Below, one piece after another: positions 37,782-46,763 of a DNA stretch of 64,000 nucleotides (positions are counted from its first letter, which is position 1; each line of letters starts with the position of its first letter). A program made the translations under genes and the position numbers. Below the pieces are notes generated by a model. That model was given only the letters and a program-made list of their open reading frames with translations. It made no database searches and was not told the DNA's origin. Source of the DNA: JAGPUQ01 sp049325095 (lineage in GTDB: Bacteria; Pseudomonadota; Gammaproteobacteria; Pseudomonadales; Porticoccaceae); contig JBMOPO010000037.1 in the NCBI GenBank assembly GCA_049325095.1, positions 1-64,000 on the forward strand, given 5' to 3'.

Positions 37782-38960
37782 ATGCAGCCATTGCAGGGCG
37801 TACGCATCGTCGAAATCACCACCAATGCCTCGGGTCCGTTCGCGACCGGCATCCTGGCCGACCAGGGCGCCGACGTGATCCGCCTGGAGACCATCGGCCT
37901 GGGCGATCCCTCGCGCCACGTGGGCGGGGTGCGGGGCGGAGTCACCGGCTACAACTCGAGCATGAACCGCAACAAGCGGTCGATGGCGGTCGACCTCAAG
38001 AGCGAGCGCCTGCGCCCGGTGCTCTACGAGTTGATCAGGACCGCGGATGTGTTCGTGCAGAACTCCCGGCCCGGGGCGCTGGACCGGTGCGGCTACGGTT
38101 ATGGCGATCTGCACCGGGTGAATCCGGAACTCATCTATGTGTCCATCTCCGGCTTCGGTCCCGACGGCCCGGCCGCCCACCAGCGGGTCTACGATCCGGT
38201 CATCCAGGTCACCTCCGGGTTCGCCGCGGTGCAGGGCCACGGCGGGCGGCCGGAGCTGGTCAAGACCATCGCCAGTGACAAGATCGCCGCCCTGACCGCG
38301 GCCCAGGCGATCTCCTCGGCGCTGTTCGCCCGCGCCATGGGCCGCATCGGCGGGCATCATGTCGAGCTGTCGATGCTCGATGCCAGCCTGCAATTCCTGT
38401 GGCCGGACGCATTCTGGAACCACGGTTTCGTGGGCGACGACTTCCAGCGCAAGCCGCTGCTCGCCGAGTTCTACCGGGTCCTCAAGACCGCCGACGGCTA
38501 TGTCACCGCGATCGTGGTCGGCGACGAGGAGTTCAAGGGCGCCTGCCGCGCGCTGGAACTGCCGCGGTTGCTCGACGAACCGCGCTTCGCCTCCATCTAC
38601 GAGCGGTTCAGCAACTATGGCGAGCTGCTCGAGGTATTCGAGGAGCGGGCCGCCCGCCTGACCAGTGCCGAGGTGGTCGAACGCATGGACCGCGAAGGCG
38701 TGCCCTGCGGCAGGGTCAACACCCTCGACGAAGTGATCACCGATCCCCGGGTGCGGCACTCCGGCGCGCTGATCGAATACGACCATCCCCGCGGCGGGCG
38801 CCAGCGGCAGGCGCGGCCGGCGGCGATTTTCGCCGGCGAGCCCTGCCCGGTGCGCCGCCCGGCGCCGGGACTCGGCGAGCATACCGAGGAGGTACTGAAG
38901 GCCGTGGGCTGCTCCGACGCCGAGATCGCCGCATTGCGCGCGGCCGGAGCGATCGGTTGA
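37782..38960 (+). CDS. Class III CoA-transferase (CaiB/BaiF family), separate from the array
   Basis: A 392-residue CoA-transferase. The nucleophile is probably D166 in IASDKIA. It lacks the QQNRGKKS block of the array genes and has NRNKRSMAVDL instead, so it belongs to another subgroup. ATG 37782 is preceded by GGGGGG; ATG 37767 is an alternative. It lies downstream of the long acyl-CoA dehydrogenase on the same strand and probably supplies or recycles its CoA ester. Convergent with tatC, 10 bp away. Confidence 0.9.
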   Translation: MQPLQGVRIVEITTNASGPFATGILADQGADVIRLETIGLGDPSRHVGGVRGGVTGYNSSMNRNKRSMAVDLKSERLRPVLYELIRTADVFVQNSRPGALDRCGYGYGDLHRVNPELIYVSISGFGPDGPAAHQRVYDPVIQVTSGFAAVQGHGGRPELVKTIASDKIAALTAAQAISSALFARAMGRIGGHHVELSMLDASLQFLWPDAFWNHGFVGDDFQRKPLLAEFYRVLKTADGYVTAIVVGDEEFKGACRALELPRLLDEPRFASIYERFSNYGELLEVFEERAARLTSAEVVERMDREGVPCGRVNTLDEVITDPRVRHSGALIEYDHPRGGRQRQARPAAIFAGEPCPVRRPAPGLGEHTEEVLKAVGCSDAEIAALRAAGAIG

Positions 38961-38970
38961 AGCGGGCGCT

Positions 38971-39735
38971 TCAGCGGTCGCCGGTGGCGGGGGCTTCTTC
39001 GGGCGGCGGTTCGCGGCGATACACGAGCTTGCCGAACAGGATGCCCAGCTCGAACAGCAACCACATGGGCACCGCGAGCAGCGTCTGCGAGAACACGTCG
39101 GGCGGGGTGAGCAGCATGCCGACGGTGAAGCAGCCGACGATCACGTAGGGCCGCTTGGCGGCCAGTTGCAGCGGATCGACGGTGCCGGTGAGGCTCAGGA
39201 TCACGATCGCCACCGGGATCTCGAAGCTGAAGCCGAAGGCGAAGAACAGCTTCAGCACGAAATCCAGGTAGCGGCTGATGTCGGTCATCACCGCGACGTG
39301 CTCCGGGCCCGCGCTGGTGAAGAAGCCGAAGATCAGCGGAAACACCAGATAGTAGGCAAACGCCATGCCGCCGTAGAACAGCGCGACGCTGGAGGCGAAC
39401 AGCGGCAGCACGATGTGCCGCTCCCGCCGGTACAGGCCCGGGGCCACGAAGGCCCAGACCTGATACAGCACGAAGGGCACGGCCGCCAGCAGCGCCACGA
39501 AGAAGGTGAGCTTGAAGGGCGCCAGGAAGGGCGCCGCCACATCGGTGGCGATCATGCTGGAACCCTCCGGCAGATAGACCCGCAGCGGTTCCGACACATA
39601 GTCGTAGATTCGGTTGGCGAACGGGAACAGAGCGCCGAACAGCAGGGCGATGATCAGCAGGCAGCGCAACAGCCGGTCGCGCAGCTCGATCAGGTGCTCG
39701 ACCAGGCTGGTTTCCGGTTCCGGGATATCGCTCAT
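38971..39735 (-). CDS. tatC: Sec-independent protein translocase subunit TatC
   Basis: A 254-residue inner membrane protein with six hydrophobic segments, the receptor part of the twin-arginine export system. Family marks: SLVEHLIELRDRLLR at the N terminus, FVAPGLYRRER near 95, and FGFSFEIPV near 170. It overlaps tatB by 4 bp and ends the eight-gene minus-strand operon that begins at ubiE. The last about 20 residues are a charged tail. Confidence 0.96.
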   Translation of the reverse strand: MSDIPEPETSLVEHLIELRDRLLRCLLIIALLFGALFPFANRIYDYVSEPLRVYLPEGSSMIATDVAAPFLAPFKLTFFVALLAAVPFVLYQVWAFVAPGLYRRERHIVLPLFASSVALFYGGMAFAYYLVFPLIFGFFTSAGPEHVAVMTDISRYLDFVLKLFFAFGFSFEIPVAIVILSLTGTVDPLQLAAKRPYVIVGCFTVGMLLTPPDVFSQTLLAVPMWLLFELGILFGKLVYRREPPPEEAPATGDR

Positions 39736-40109
39736 GGGCGGGGTGGGGGGTCGGCGGGTTGGCGCGGTGACGCGGCGCCGTCGTCGTCGACGAATTCGAT
39801 CTCCTCGGGCGACTCCCGGGGGGCGGGCGCCGGCGCCGCCGGCGTGGACTGGGCCCGCCGGAGCGACTCGGCGACCTGTTGGCGCTCAGCCTCCAGCTGT
39901 TCCAGCAGCAACTGGTTGTGGACCTCGCGGCGGATGTCGTCGAGCCCCAGCTCCCGCTCCATGTCGCGGCGGGCATTGTGCAGGCCGCGGCGCAGCTTGC
40001 CGACCCAGTAGCCGAGGAAGCGGGCCGCCTCCGGCAACCGCTTGGGGCCGATCACGATCAGCGCGACGGTGACCAGCAGCAGCAGTTCGGAAAAGCCGAT
40101 GTCGGACAA
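39732..40109 (-). CDS. tatB: Sec-independent protein translocase subunit TatB
   Basis: A 125-residue protein with an N-terminal membrane helix (residues 5-21), the hinge GPKRLPEAAR, and an amphipathic helix with GLDDIRREV, followed by a Pro-rich tail. MSDIGFSELLLL is the standard TatB beginning. It works with TatC as the signal-peptide receptor. Its stop overlaps the tatC start. Confidence 0.95.
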   Translation of the reverse strand: MSDIGFSELLLLVTVALIVIGPKRLPEAARFLGYWVGKLRRGLHNARRDMERELGLDDIRREVHNQLLLEQLEAERQQVAESLRRAQSTPAAPAPAPRESPEEIEFVDDDGAASPRQPADPPPRP

Positions 40110-40141
40110 GCTGGCGCTCCGGCGGAGGTCGTCCCCGCGAA

Positions 40142-40390
40142 TCAGGGGCCCTTGCGGTCGGCGGTGTGCTCGGCTTCGGGGTTGGCCTCGCCGGTCTGGG
40201 TTTTGGTTTCGATCTGCCCGGTGGCGTCGGCCCCGCCCTTGTCCTTGTCATCGCCCATGGCGTTGCGGAAGCCGCGGATGGCGCCACCCAGATCGCTGCC
40301 CAGGTTCTTCAGCCGCTTGGTGCCGAAGATGAGCATCACGATCACCAGGATGATGAGCAGTTGCCAGATGCTGATGCCGCCCAGCCCCAT
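40142..40390 (-). CDS. tatA: Sec-independent protein translocase subunit TatA
   Basis: An 82-residue pore-forming subunit. One membrane helix at residues 6-21 (SIWQLLIILVIVMLIFG), then GTKRLKNLGSDLGGAIRGF, the amphipathic helix typical of TatA, and a hydrophilic tail. It lies 12 bp downstream of hisE and 32 bp upstream of tatB. Confidence 0.95.
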   Translation of the reverse strand: MGLGGISIWQLLIILVIVMLIFGTKRLKNLGSDLGGAIRGFRNAMGDDKDKGGADATGQIETKTQTGEANPEAEHTADRKGP

Positions 40391-40402
40391 GTTCGCCTCC
40401 GG

Positions 40403-40732
40403 TCATTGATTGCGGCCGGCCTTTTCGTCCAGCCCGGAAATGCCGAATCGGCGCGCCAATTCGGCCAATACGGCGCCGGCATTCTCGCCGAGGTGCGAGA
40501 GCATTACCAGCGAGTGAAACCAGAGATCGGCGGTCTCCGCGACCACCGGCCGGGTATCGCCGTCGCGCTCGGCATCCTTGGCGGCGAGCAGCGTCTCGGT
40601 GCACTCTTCGCCCAGTTTCTCGAGAATTTTGTTGAGCCCCCGGGCGTGCAACTGGGCCACATAGGAGGCCTCGGGGTCGGCCCGGCGGCGCTCTTCGAGC
40701 ACCCGCGAGAGTTGCGTCAGGACGTCGTCCAT
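40403..40732 (-). CDS. hisE: Phosphoribosyl-ATP pyrophosphatase
   Basis: A 109-residue MazG-like enzyme for the second step of histidine synthesis. The acidic metal-binding helix is seen in EKLGEECTETLLAAKD near 38-53, and the C-terminal helix carries ETADLWFHSLVML. It overlaps the stop of hisI by 3 bp, so both activities are encoded by coupled separate genes rather than the fused HisIE of enterobacteria. Confidence 0.95.
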   Translation of the reverse strand: MDDVLTQLSRVLEERRRADPEASYVAQLHARGLNKILEKLGEECTETLLAAKDAERDGDTRPVVAETADLWFHSLVMLSHLGENAGAVLAELARRFGISGLDEKAGRNQ

Positions 40733-41118
40733 CAGGGCGCTCCCGGCGCCGGGCTCTCGGGCCGCCAGCCGTCATCGGCGGCGCGCCGGAAGAAGCAACT
40801 GGGCCGGCCCGTGTGGCAGGCGATCCCGCCGGCCTGCGCGACGCGCAGCAACAGGGCGTCGCCGTCGCAGTCGAGGCGGATCTCGACCAGATGCTGCACG
40901 TGCCCGGATTCCTCGCCCTTGCGCCACAGCCGCTGGCGCGACCGCGACCAGTAGACCGCGCGCCGCTCCGCCAGGGTCAGTTCCAGCGCCTCGCGGTTCA
41001 TCCAGGCCAGCATCAGCACGGCGCCGCTGGCGGCATCCTGGGCGATGGCCGGCACCAGCCCGTCGCCGTTCCAGGCGACGGTATCGAGGATGGCGGGCGA
41101 AAGCTGGGTTTTGGTCAT
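40732..41118 (-). CDS. hisI: Phosphoribosyl-AMP cyclohydrolase
   Basis: A 128-residue zinc enzyme for the third step of histidine synthesis. Metal ligands sit in LDCDGDALLL near 83-92 and HTGRPSCFFR near 104-113, and the start VLMLAWMNREAL is typical. It overlaps the 3-prime end of ubiB (TGA/ATG) and the start of hisE. Located between ubiB and tatA, a place where E. coli has no his genes. Confidence 0.95.
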   Translation of the reverse strand: MTKTQLSPAILDTVAWNGDGLVPAIAQDAASGAVLMLAWMNREALELTLAERRAVYWSRSRQRLWRKGEESGHVQHLVEIRLDCDGDALLLRVAQAGGIACHTGRPSCFFRRAADDGWRPESPAPGAP

Positions 41119-42763
41119 GGGCTGCGGCGCGTGTCGCGGCCATTATCCCAGCTTCGCCCGCGCAGCGACAGCAGCAGGCCGGCGGCGGCGAGCAAGGCGC
41201 CGGCCGCCAGGGCGGCGCCGACCGGCAGCCCCCGGCCGGCGGCCACCAGGCCNNNNNNNNNNCGGCGCCGAGGCAAAAGGCCGCCAGCACCGAACCGCCG
41301 CGGGCCGGGGCGGCACCGGCGCGGCGCCGGCCCGCGGCAGCGGGTTCGAGCTGTTCGATCCGCGCCAGGGCCCGGTAGGCGAGCTGCGGCAGTTCGGGCA
41401 GGCGTTCCAGCCACTCCGGGCCATGGCGTTGCAGGCCGTGCCACAGGCGGGCGGGCCGGAACCGCTCCCGCAGCCAGTGTTCCAGAAAGGGGTGGCCGGT
41501 CTGCCAGAGATCGAGCTCCGGGTAGAGCTGGCGCCCCAGGCCCTCGATGTTGAGCAGGGTCTTCTGCAGCAGTACCAGGGAGGGCTGGATTTCGGCGTCG
41601 AAGCGCCGTGCGACCAGGAACAGATCGACCAGCAGGTGGGCGAGGGAGATGTCCTTCAGCGGCCGCTGAAAGCGCGGCTCGCAGACGGTCCGCACGGCGC
41701 TTTCCAGGGCGACCACCGAGGTGCCTTCGGGCACCCAGCCCGACAGCAGATGCAGTTCCGCGACCTGGCGATAATCGCGGCGGAAGATGGCCAGCAGGTT
41801 GCGCGCCAGATAGTACTGGTCGCGCTCCGTGAGGCTCCCGATCACCGCGCAGTCGATGGCCACGTAGCGCGGCTGCCGGGGGTCTCGGGCATCGACGAAG
41901 ATGTTGCCCGGATGCATGTCGGCGTGGAAGAAGTTGTGGCGGAACACCTGGGTGAAGAAGATCTCCACGCCGCGTTCGGCGAGCACCCGGAAATCGACCC
42001 CGGCGCGCCGCAGTCGATCCACCTCGGTCACCGGGATCGCCCGGATGCGGTCCATCACCAGCACCTGGGAATTGGTCAGCGGCCAGTGCACCTGCGGCAC
42101 GTGCAACAGCGGCGAGCCGGCGAAGTTGCGCCGCAGAATGGCGGTATTGGCCGCCTCGCGCTGCAGGTCCAGCTCATCGAGGATGGTGGTGCGGTAGTCC
42201 TGGGCGACTTCGATCGGGCGCAGCCGCCGGGCTTCCGCGCTGTAGCGGTCGAGGGTGCGCGCAAAGGCCAGCAGCAGGGCGCAGTCGAGCTCGATCAGGG
42301 CGCGGATCCCGGGGCGGATCGCCTTGACGACCACCTCGCGGCCGTCGGGCAGCACCGCGGCGTGGACCTGGGCGACCGAGGCCGAGGCCAGCGGCTCGCG
42401 GTCGAAGCCCGAGAACAGCTCGTCGATCGGGTGTCCCAGCGCCCCCTCCACCAGCGCGGCGAAGGCGTCGCCGGGGAACGGCGGCACCGCGTCCTGCAGC
42501 TTTTTCAGTTCGGCGCAGAGGTCGGCGGGGATCAGGTCCGGCCGGGTCGACAGCGCCTGGCCGAACTTGATGAATACCGGGCCCAGCGTCTCCAGCGCCC
42601 GGCGCAGGCGCTCGCCGCGGGGGCGCTCGGGGGCGGGCAGCAGGCCGGCCAGCGCCAGCGGCAGGCGCAGCGCCCAGGGCAGCCGCAGCCCCGCGGCCAG
42701 GGTGTCGAGCCGGTAGCGCAGCAATACCCGGACGATGTACAGGGCCCGCAGCGGCCGTTTCAT
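41115..42763 (-). CDS. ubiB: Ubiquinone biosynthesis protein UbiB, interrupted by an assembly gap
   Basis: An atypical kinase-like protein needed for ubiquinone synthesis. Seen: KxGQ motif FIKFGQALSTRPDLIP near residue 70, the alanine-rich loop ASASVAQVHAA near 130, and HADMHPGNIF near 288. The reading frame from 42763 stays open until the 10 N at 41253-41262. The expected C-terminal membrane helices and the usual RGRSW-type end are found after the gap in a different frame, ending at 41115. So the N run has the wrong length; the gene itself is probably intact. Confidence 0.88.
41253..41262. other. Assembly gap of 10 N within ubiB
   Basis: Ten undetermined bases. The ubiB frames on the two sides do not match across exactly ten bases, so the true missing length differs from 10 by a number not divisible by three. 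Confidence 0.99.
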
Positions 42764-43254
42764 CCCGGCTTCCGGGTGCTGCCGCCCGGGCGCGCGCCCA
42801 GCGCCGCCGCGCGGGTGAGCAGGTCGCGGGCGGCCGCGGCGGCGCTGCGCGCCAACCGCCCCGCCAGCTCGGCCGGGAGTTCGCCGGCGCGGGCGGCCAG
42901 CGCGGATTCCCAGTCCCAGTCGAGGTCGCGCAAGATCCCGCGCAGCAGGGCCAGGCGCGCCGGGTCGCCGCTCAGGGTCACGCCAGGGTGGTGGTGTTCG
43001 GGGTCGGCGCAGTACCAGGCCAGCAGCGCGGGCAGGCTGCCGCGCAGGCGCAGGTCGGCCGCCGCCGCGGCCTCCGGCAGCAGGCGGACGTCCGGCCCGC
43101 CGAGGATCGCGGTGCACGACCAGGGCGGCGCGCTGCACTCGATGGCGATGCGCAGTTCGCCCAGTTCCCGGAGCCGCCGGCGGGTCGCGGGGGCGCGCTC
43201 GAGCGCGCCATTGAGCAGGCCTTCCAGGCGGGCGCAGATCAGGGCCCGGATCAT
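42760..43254 (-). CDS. ubiJ: Ubiquinone biosynthesis accessory factor UbiJ
   Basis: A 164-residue protein with an SCP2-like lipid-binding domain (residues about 15-105) and a C-terminal helix, matching the UbiJ position between ubiE and ubiB. It is shorter than E. coli UbiJ (about 200) and very Ala/Arg/Leu rich. It would bind ubiquinone intermediates in the Ubi complex. Start ATG 43254 overlaps the ubiE stop, and its stop overlaps the ubiB start. Identification rests on size and synteny as much as sequence. Confidence 0.82.
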   Translation of the reverse strand: MIRALICARLEGLLNGALERAPATRRRLRELGELRIAIECSAPPWSCTAILGGPDVRLLPEAAAAADLRLRGSLPALLAWYCADPEHHHPGVTLSGDPARLALLRGILRDLDWDWESALAARAGELPAELAGRLARSAAAAARDLLTRAAALGARPGGSTRKPG

Positions 43255-44006
43255 CGCCAGGGCTTGTCGCCGAGGTGCAGGGCCACGATGCCGCCGGTCA
43301 GGTTGTGGTAGTGGCAGGCGGCGAACCCGGCCGCGGCCAGCATCTCCCGCAATCGCTCCTGGTCGGGATGCAGGCGGATCGATTCGGCGAGATAGCGGTA
43401 GCTGTCCGCATCTCCGGCCACCAGGCGGCCCAGGCGTGGCAGGACCTGAAACGAATACTGGTCGTACAGCCGGGCCAACACCGGGTTGGTGGGCTGCGAG
43501 AATTCCAGCACCAGCAGCCGGCCGCCCGGCTTGAGCACCCGGTACATGGCGGCGAGGGCCAGTGTCTTGTCGGTGACGTTGCGCAGCCCGAAGGCGATGG
43601 TGACCCGGTCGAAGCAATCGTCCGGGAACGGCAGGCGTTCGGCGTCGGCCTGCACCCAGGCGACATTCGCGGCCAGCCCGGCATCGAGCAGGCGGTCGCG
43701 GCCCACCCCCAGCATGGCGGCGTTGATGTCGGCCAGGACCACCCGGCCCCGGGGGCCGACCCGGGCGGCGAGCCCCGCGGTCAGATCGCCGGTCCCGCCG
43801 GCCAGATCCAGGACCCTCTGTCCGGGCCGCACCGCGGCCATGGTCAGCGCCACCCGCTTCCAGAGGCGGTGCAGGCCGGCCGACATCAGGTCGTTCATCA
43901 GGTCGTAACGGGAGGCGACCGAGTCGAACACCCGGCCCACGCGCCGGGCCTTCTCGGCGCGCGGGACGCGCTGGAATCCGAAATCCGTGCTGTCTGGATC
44001 GCTCAT
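43251..44006 (-). CDS. ubiE: Ubiquinone/menaquinone C-methyltransferase
   Basis: A 251-residue SAM-dependent methyltransferase. Family marks: FDSVASRYDLMNDLMS near 27-42, SAM motif VLDLAGGTGDLTA near 65-77, FGLRNVTD, and VLEFSQP. It methylates the quinone ring at C2. First gene of the minus-strand run ubiE-ubiJ-ubiB-hisI-hisE-tatA-tatB-tatC, all with overlaps or gaps under 35 bp. Confidence 0.96.
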   Translation of the reverse strand: MSDPDSTDFGFQRVPRAEKARRVGRVFDSVASRYDLMNDLMSAGLHRLWKRVALTMAAVRPGQRVLDLAGGTGDLTAGLAARVGPRGRVVLADINAAMLGVGRDRLLDAGLAANVAWVQADAERLPFPDDCFDRVTIAFGLRNVTDKTLALAAMYRVLKPGGRLLVLEFSQPTNPVLARLYDQYSFQVLPRLGRLVAGDADSYRYLAESIRLHPDQERLREMLAAAGFAACHYHNLTGGIVALHLGDKPWR

Positions 44007-44051
44007 GGGGGTCCCGCCGGCTCGCGGGACCCATTGTACACGGGCCCCCGC

Positions 44052-45743
44052 TCAGCCCAGGTAGCGTTCGCGCCTGGAGCTTTTCAGCCGCGCCAGATCG
44101 ACGATCACCAGCCCGTCCACGCAGTGGCCGAAGGCGGGGTCGATGTTGAAGGCCGCGAATTGTACGCCGCCGACATCGCAGAGTTCGGCGTACTGCTTGT
44201 ACAGGGTGGGCACGCTGAGTTGGTGCTCGCCCAGCTCGCGCTTGAGGCGCTGAAACTCCTCCCGATAGCTGTTGCCCGGATAGCTGGCGTCGAGCTCGGC
44301 GCGCCGCTCGGCGCTGATCTCGAAGGGATTGCGGGGCACCGCCAGCGATTGCCAGGCCGGGAAGTGGCGCTGGTAGAAGTGCGCGATCAGCTCCAGCGCG
44401 GCGCGCGGATAGGCGCCGCTCAGGCTCACCGGGCCGAACAGATAGCGGTATTGCGGGTGGTCGCGCAGATAGGCGCCGATGCCGTGCCAGAGGTAGTCCA
44501 GGCTGCGCTTGCCCCAGTAGCCGGGCTGCACGAAGCTGCGGCCCAGCTCCAGGCCCTGCGCCAGATAGGGGTTCATCCCGGGGGTGAACTCGAACAGGGT
44601 GCGGCTGTAGAGCGGCAGTCCGGTCCCGGCCGGACAGATGCGGTAGGCGCCGGCGATCTCCCACTCCTGTTCGTCCCACAGCAACAGGTGCTCGTAGTGG
44701 GGATCGAAGCGGTCGAGGTCGCGGCGCTGGCCCGAGCCCTCCTCGACCGCGCGAAAGGCCAGTTCCCGCAGCCGCCCCACCTCGCGCATCACCGCCGAGT
44801 CGGCGCGGTACCGGTAGAGGAAGATCTGCTTGCGGTCGGCCGTTTCACCCAGCAGTTGGCAGTCGCGGATCTCGCTGCGCAGATCCCGGCGGTTCTCCGG
44901 CCGGGCGATGGCGGTCTGGCCCGGAAACAGCCCCGGGCGGTCGTTGCCGATGCGGTACAGGTGGCGGCGAAACAGTTTGGCCTTGGCCTCGGCGGGCAGT
45001 TCGATGTGCCGATAGCAGCGGTGGCTGACCGGTTGGCCGATGCGCACGTCCACACAGCGCTTGGCCTGCTTGAACATCTCGCGGACCAGCCACAGGGTGG
45101 ACAGCGGCCGCGCCAGAAAGGACAGCGCGTAGAAGAAAGTCGAATTGCGGCCGTCAATGAACACCGGCAGGATCGGCGCCCGGGCACTGGCGGCGACGCG
45201 CAGGAAGCCGGTCCGCCAGCGCCCGTCGCGGATGCCCTTGGCGCCGAATCGGGAAACCTCGCCGGCCGGGAAGATGATCAGGGCGCCCTCGGCTTCCAGA
45301 AATTCCCGGAGCGCACGCAGGTTCTGGCGGGGCGTCCGGCCGCCCATGTTGTCCACCGGCAGCAGCAGGGGGCGCAGGGGTTCGATGGCGGTCAGCAGGT
45401 CATTGGCGACCACCTTGACGTCGGGACGAATCTCGCGGACCAGCTTGAGCAAGGCCAGGCCGTCGAGGGACCCGATCGGGTGGTTGGCGGCGATGACCAG
45501 GCGGCCGCGGGCGGGGATGTGGTGCCGCTCGCGATCCCGCAGGCGGTAGGAGAAATCGAAGTATTCGAGCACCTGCTCGACGAAGTCGAAGCCCTGGAGA
45601 TGGGGGTAGTTGGCGCCGAACTGGCGGATTTCCTTTTCGTGGAACAGCAGGCGGAGCGCGGTGAGCAGTGGCTTGGCCAGCAGCGGGCGCGTGACCAGCA
45701 GTTGGGGGTAGCGCGCCTGTACGAAATGTTCGACATCCAGCAT
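44052..45743 (-). CDS. Two-domain acyltransferase, OlsF-like (PlsC + GNAT-type)
   Basis: A 563-residue protein. Residues about 70-270 form a lysophospholipid-type acyltransferase with the catalytic NHPIGSLDG and FPAGEVS. Residues about 300-540 form an OlsB/hemolysin-like N-acyltransferase (RLRELAFRAVEEGSG, ELGRSFVQPGYWGKRSLDYLW). This domain order is that of OlsF, which makes ornithine lipids in one polypeptide. If active, the cell can make phosphorus-free membrane lipids. Start ATG 45743. Solitary minus-strand gene. Confidence 0.8.
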   Translation of the reverse strand: MLDVEHFVQARYPQLLVTRPLLAKPLLTALRLLFHEKEIRQFGANYPHLQGFDFVEQVLEYFDFSYRLRDRERHHIPARGRLVIAANHPIGSLDGLALLKLVREIRPDVKVVANDLLTAIEPLRPLLLPVDNMGGRTPRQNLRALREFLEAEGALIIFPAGEVSRFGAKGIRDGRWRTGFLRVAASARAPILPVFIDGRNSTFFYALSFLARPLSTLWLVREMFKQAKRCVDVRIGQPVSHRCYRHIELPAEAKAKLFRRHLYRIGNDRPGLFPGQTAIARPENRRDLRSEIRDCQLLGETADRKQIFLYRYRADSAVMREVGRLRELAFRAVEEGSGQRRDLDRFDPHYEHLLLWDEQEWEIAGAYRICPAGTGLPLYSRTLFEFTPGMNPYLAQGLELGRSFVQPGYWGKRSLDYLWHGIGAYLRDHPQYRYLFGPVSLSGAYPRAALELIAHFYQRHFPAWQSLAVPRNPFEISAERRAELDASYPGNSYREEFQRLKRELGEHQLSVPTLYKQYAELCDVGGVQFAAFNIDPAFGHCVDGLVIVDLARLKSSRRERYLG

Positions 45744-45851
45744 GCGGATCCCATGGGCGGACCTTGGAGGGCGGACCCAGCATAGAGCCGCTCCTTGACC
45801 GAATGGTGACAGGCCGCCCGCGCCGGGCTTGGCCGCCGGAGCGCGGTGCGG

Positions 45852-46655
45852 TCAGCGCAGGTGGCCCAAATGCCGGCCGACGATCTGCAGCGCGCTCTTG
45901 AACAGCCGCGGCGTGGCGCCCAGCACATGGCCGGAGTCCAGATAGCCGTCGCCGCCCTGGAAGTCGCTCACCAGGCCGCCCGCCTCGCGCACCATCAGCA
46001 CCCCGGCGGCGATGTCCCAGGGCTTGAGGTACATCTCCCAGAAGACGTCGCAGCGCCCGGCCGCGACATAGGCGAGGTCCAGCGAGGCCACGCCGAGGCG
46101 GCGGATGCCGGCCGAGTCGGCGGCCAGTTCGCTCAGGCAGGCCAGGTAGGAGGCCATCTCGGCCAGTGGATAGCCGCTGAACGGGATGCCGGTGGCGTAC
46201 AGGGCCCCGGCGGGATTGGTTCTGCCGGTGACCCGGATACGGCGGCCGTTGAGAAAGGCGCCGTGGCCGCGGCTGGCGGTGAATTCCTCGCCCTTGGCGG
46301 GATCGTAGATGACGCCGTGCAGCAGCCGCCCGCGCTGGCGAAAGCCGATGGAGACCGCGTAGTGGGGGATGCCGTAGATGAAGTTGGTGGTGCCGTCGAG
46401 GGGATCGATGATCCACAGGCTGTCGGGGTCGCGGCCCACCAGGGAGCCCGATTCCTCGCCGAGAAAGCTGTGATCGGGATAGGCGCGGCGCAGGTGCTCG
46501 ATGATCAGCTGCTCCGAGGCCCGGTCCACCTCGGTGACGAAATCGTGCCGGCCCTTGGTGTCGATGCGGACGCGGTCCAGCCGGCCGCTGGCGCGCTGGA
46601 TCAGGTCGCCGGCCGCGCGCGCGGCGCGCAGGGCAATGGCGAGCATGGGTTCCAT
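45852..46655 (-). CDS. suhB: Inositol-1-monophosphatase family protein SuhB
   Basis: A 267-residue Mg-dependent phosphatase, also a transcription antitermination partner for rRNA in E. coli. Metal-site motifs: GEESG near 69, DPLDGTTNFIYG near 84, and PWDIAAG near 213. Start ATG 46655 (MEPMLAIALRAARAAG). It is divergent from trmJ, as in E. coli. Confidence 0.94.
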   Translation of the reverse strand: MEPMLAIALRAARAAGDLIQRASGRLDRVRIDTKGRHDFVTEVDRASEQLIIEHLRRAYPDHSFLGEESGSLVGRDPDSLWIIDPLDGTTNFIYGIPHYAVSIGFRQRGRLLHGVIYDPAKGEEFTASRGHGAFLNGRRIRVTGRTNPAGALYATGIPFSGYPLAEMASYLACLSELAADSAGIRRLGVASLDLAYVAAGRCDVFWEMYLKPWDIAAGVLMVREAGGLVSDFQGGDGYLDSGHVLGATPRLFKSALQIVGRHLGHLR

Positions 46656-46763
46656 TGCGGGCTCCGGACCGAGGGCGGGGGCGCATTCTAGCAGAGCCCC
46701 CCGCGCCCGGCGGGGCGGAGCGGGTTTGGTACACTGGGCTTGGCGATGGCGAGTGGGTGCGAG

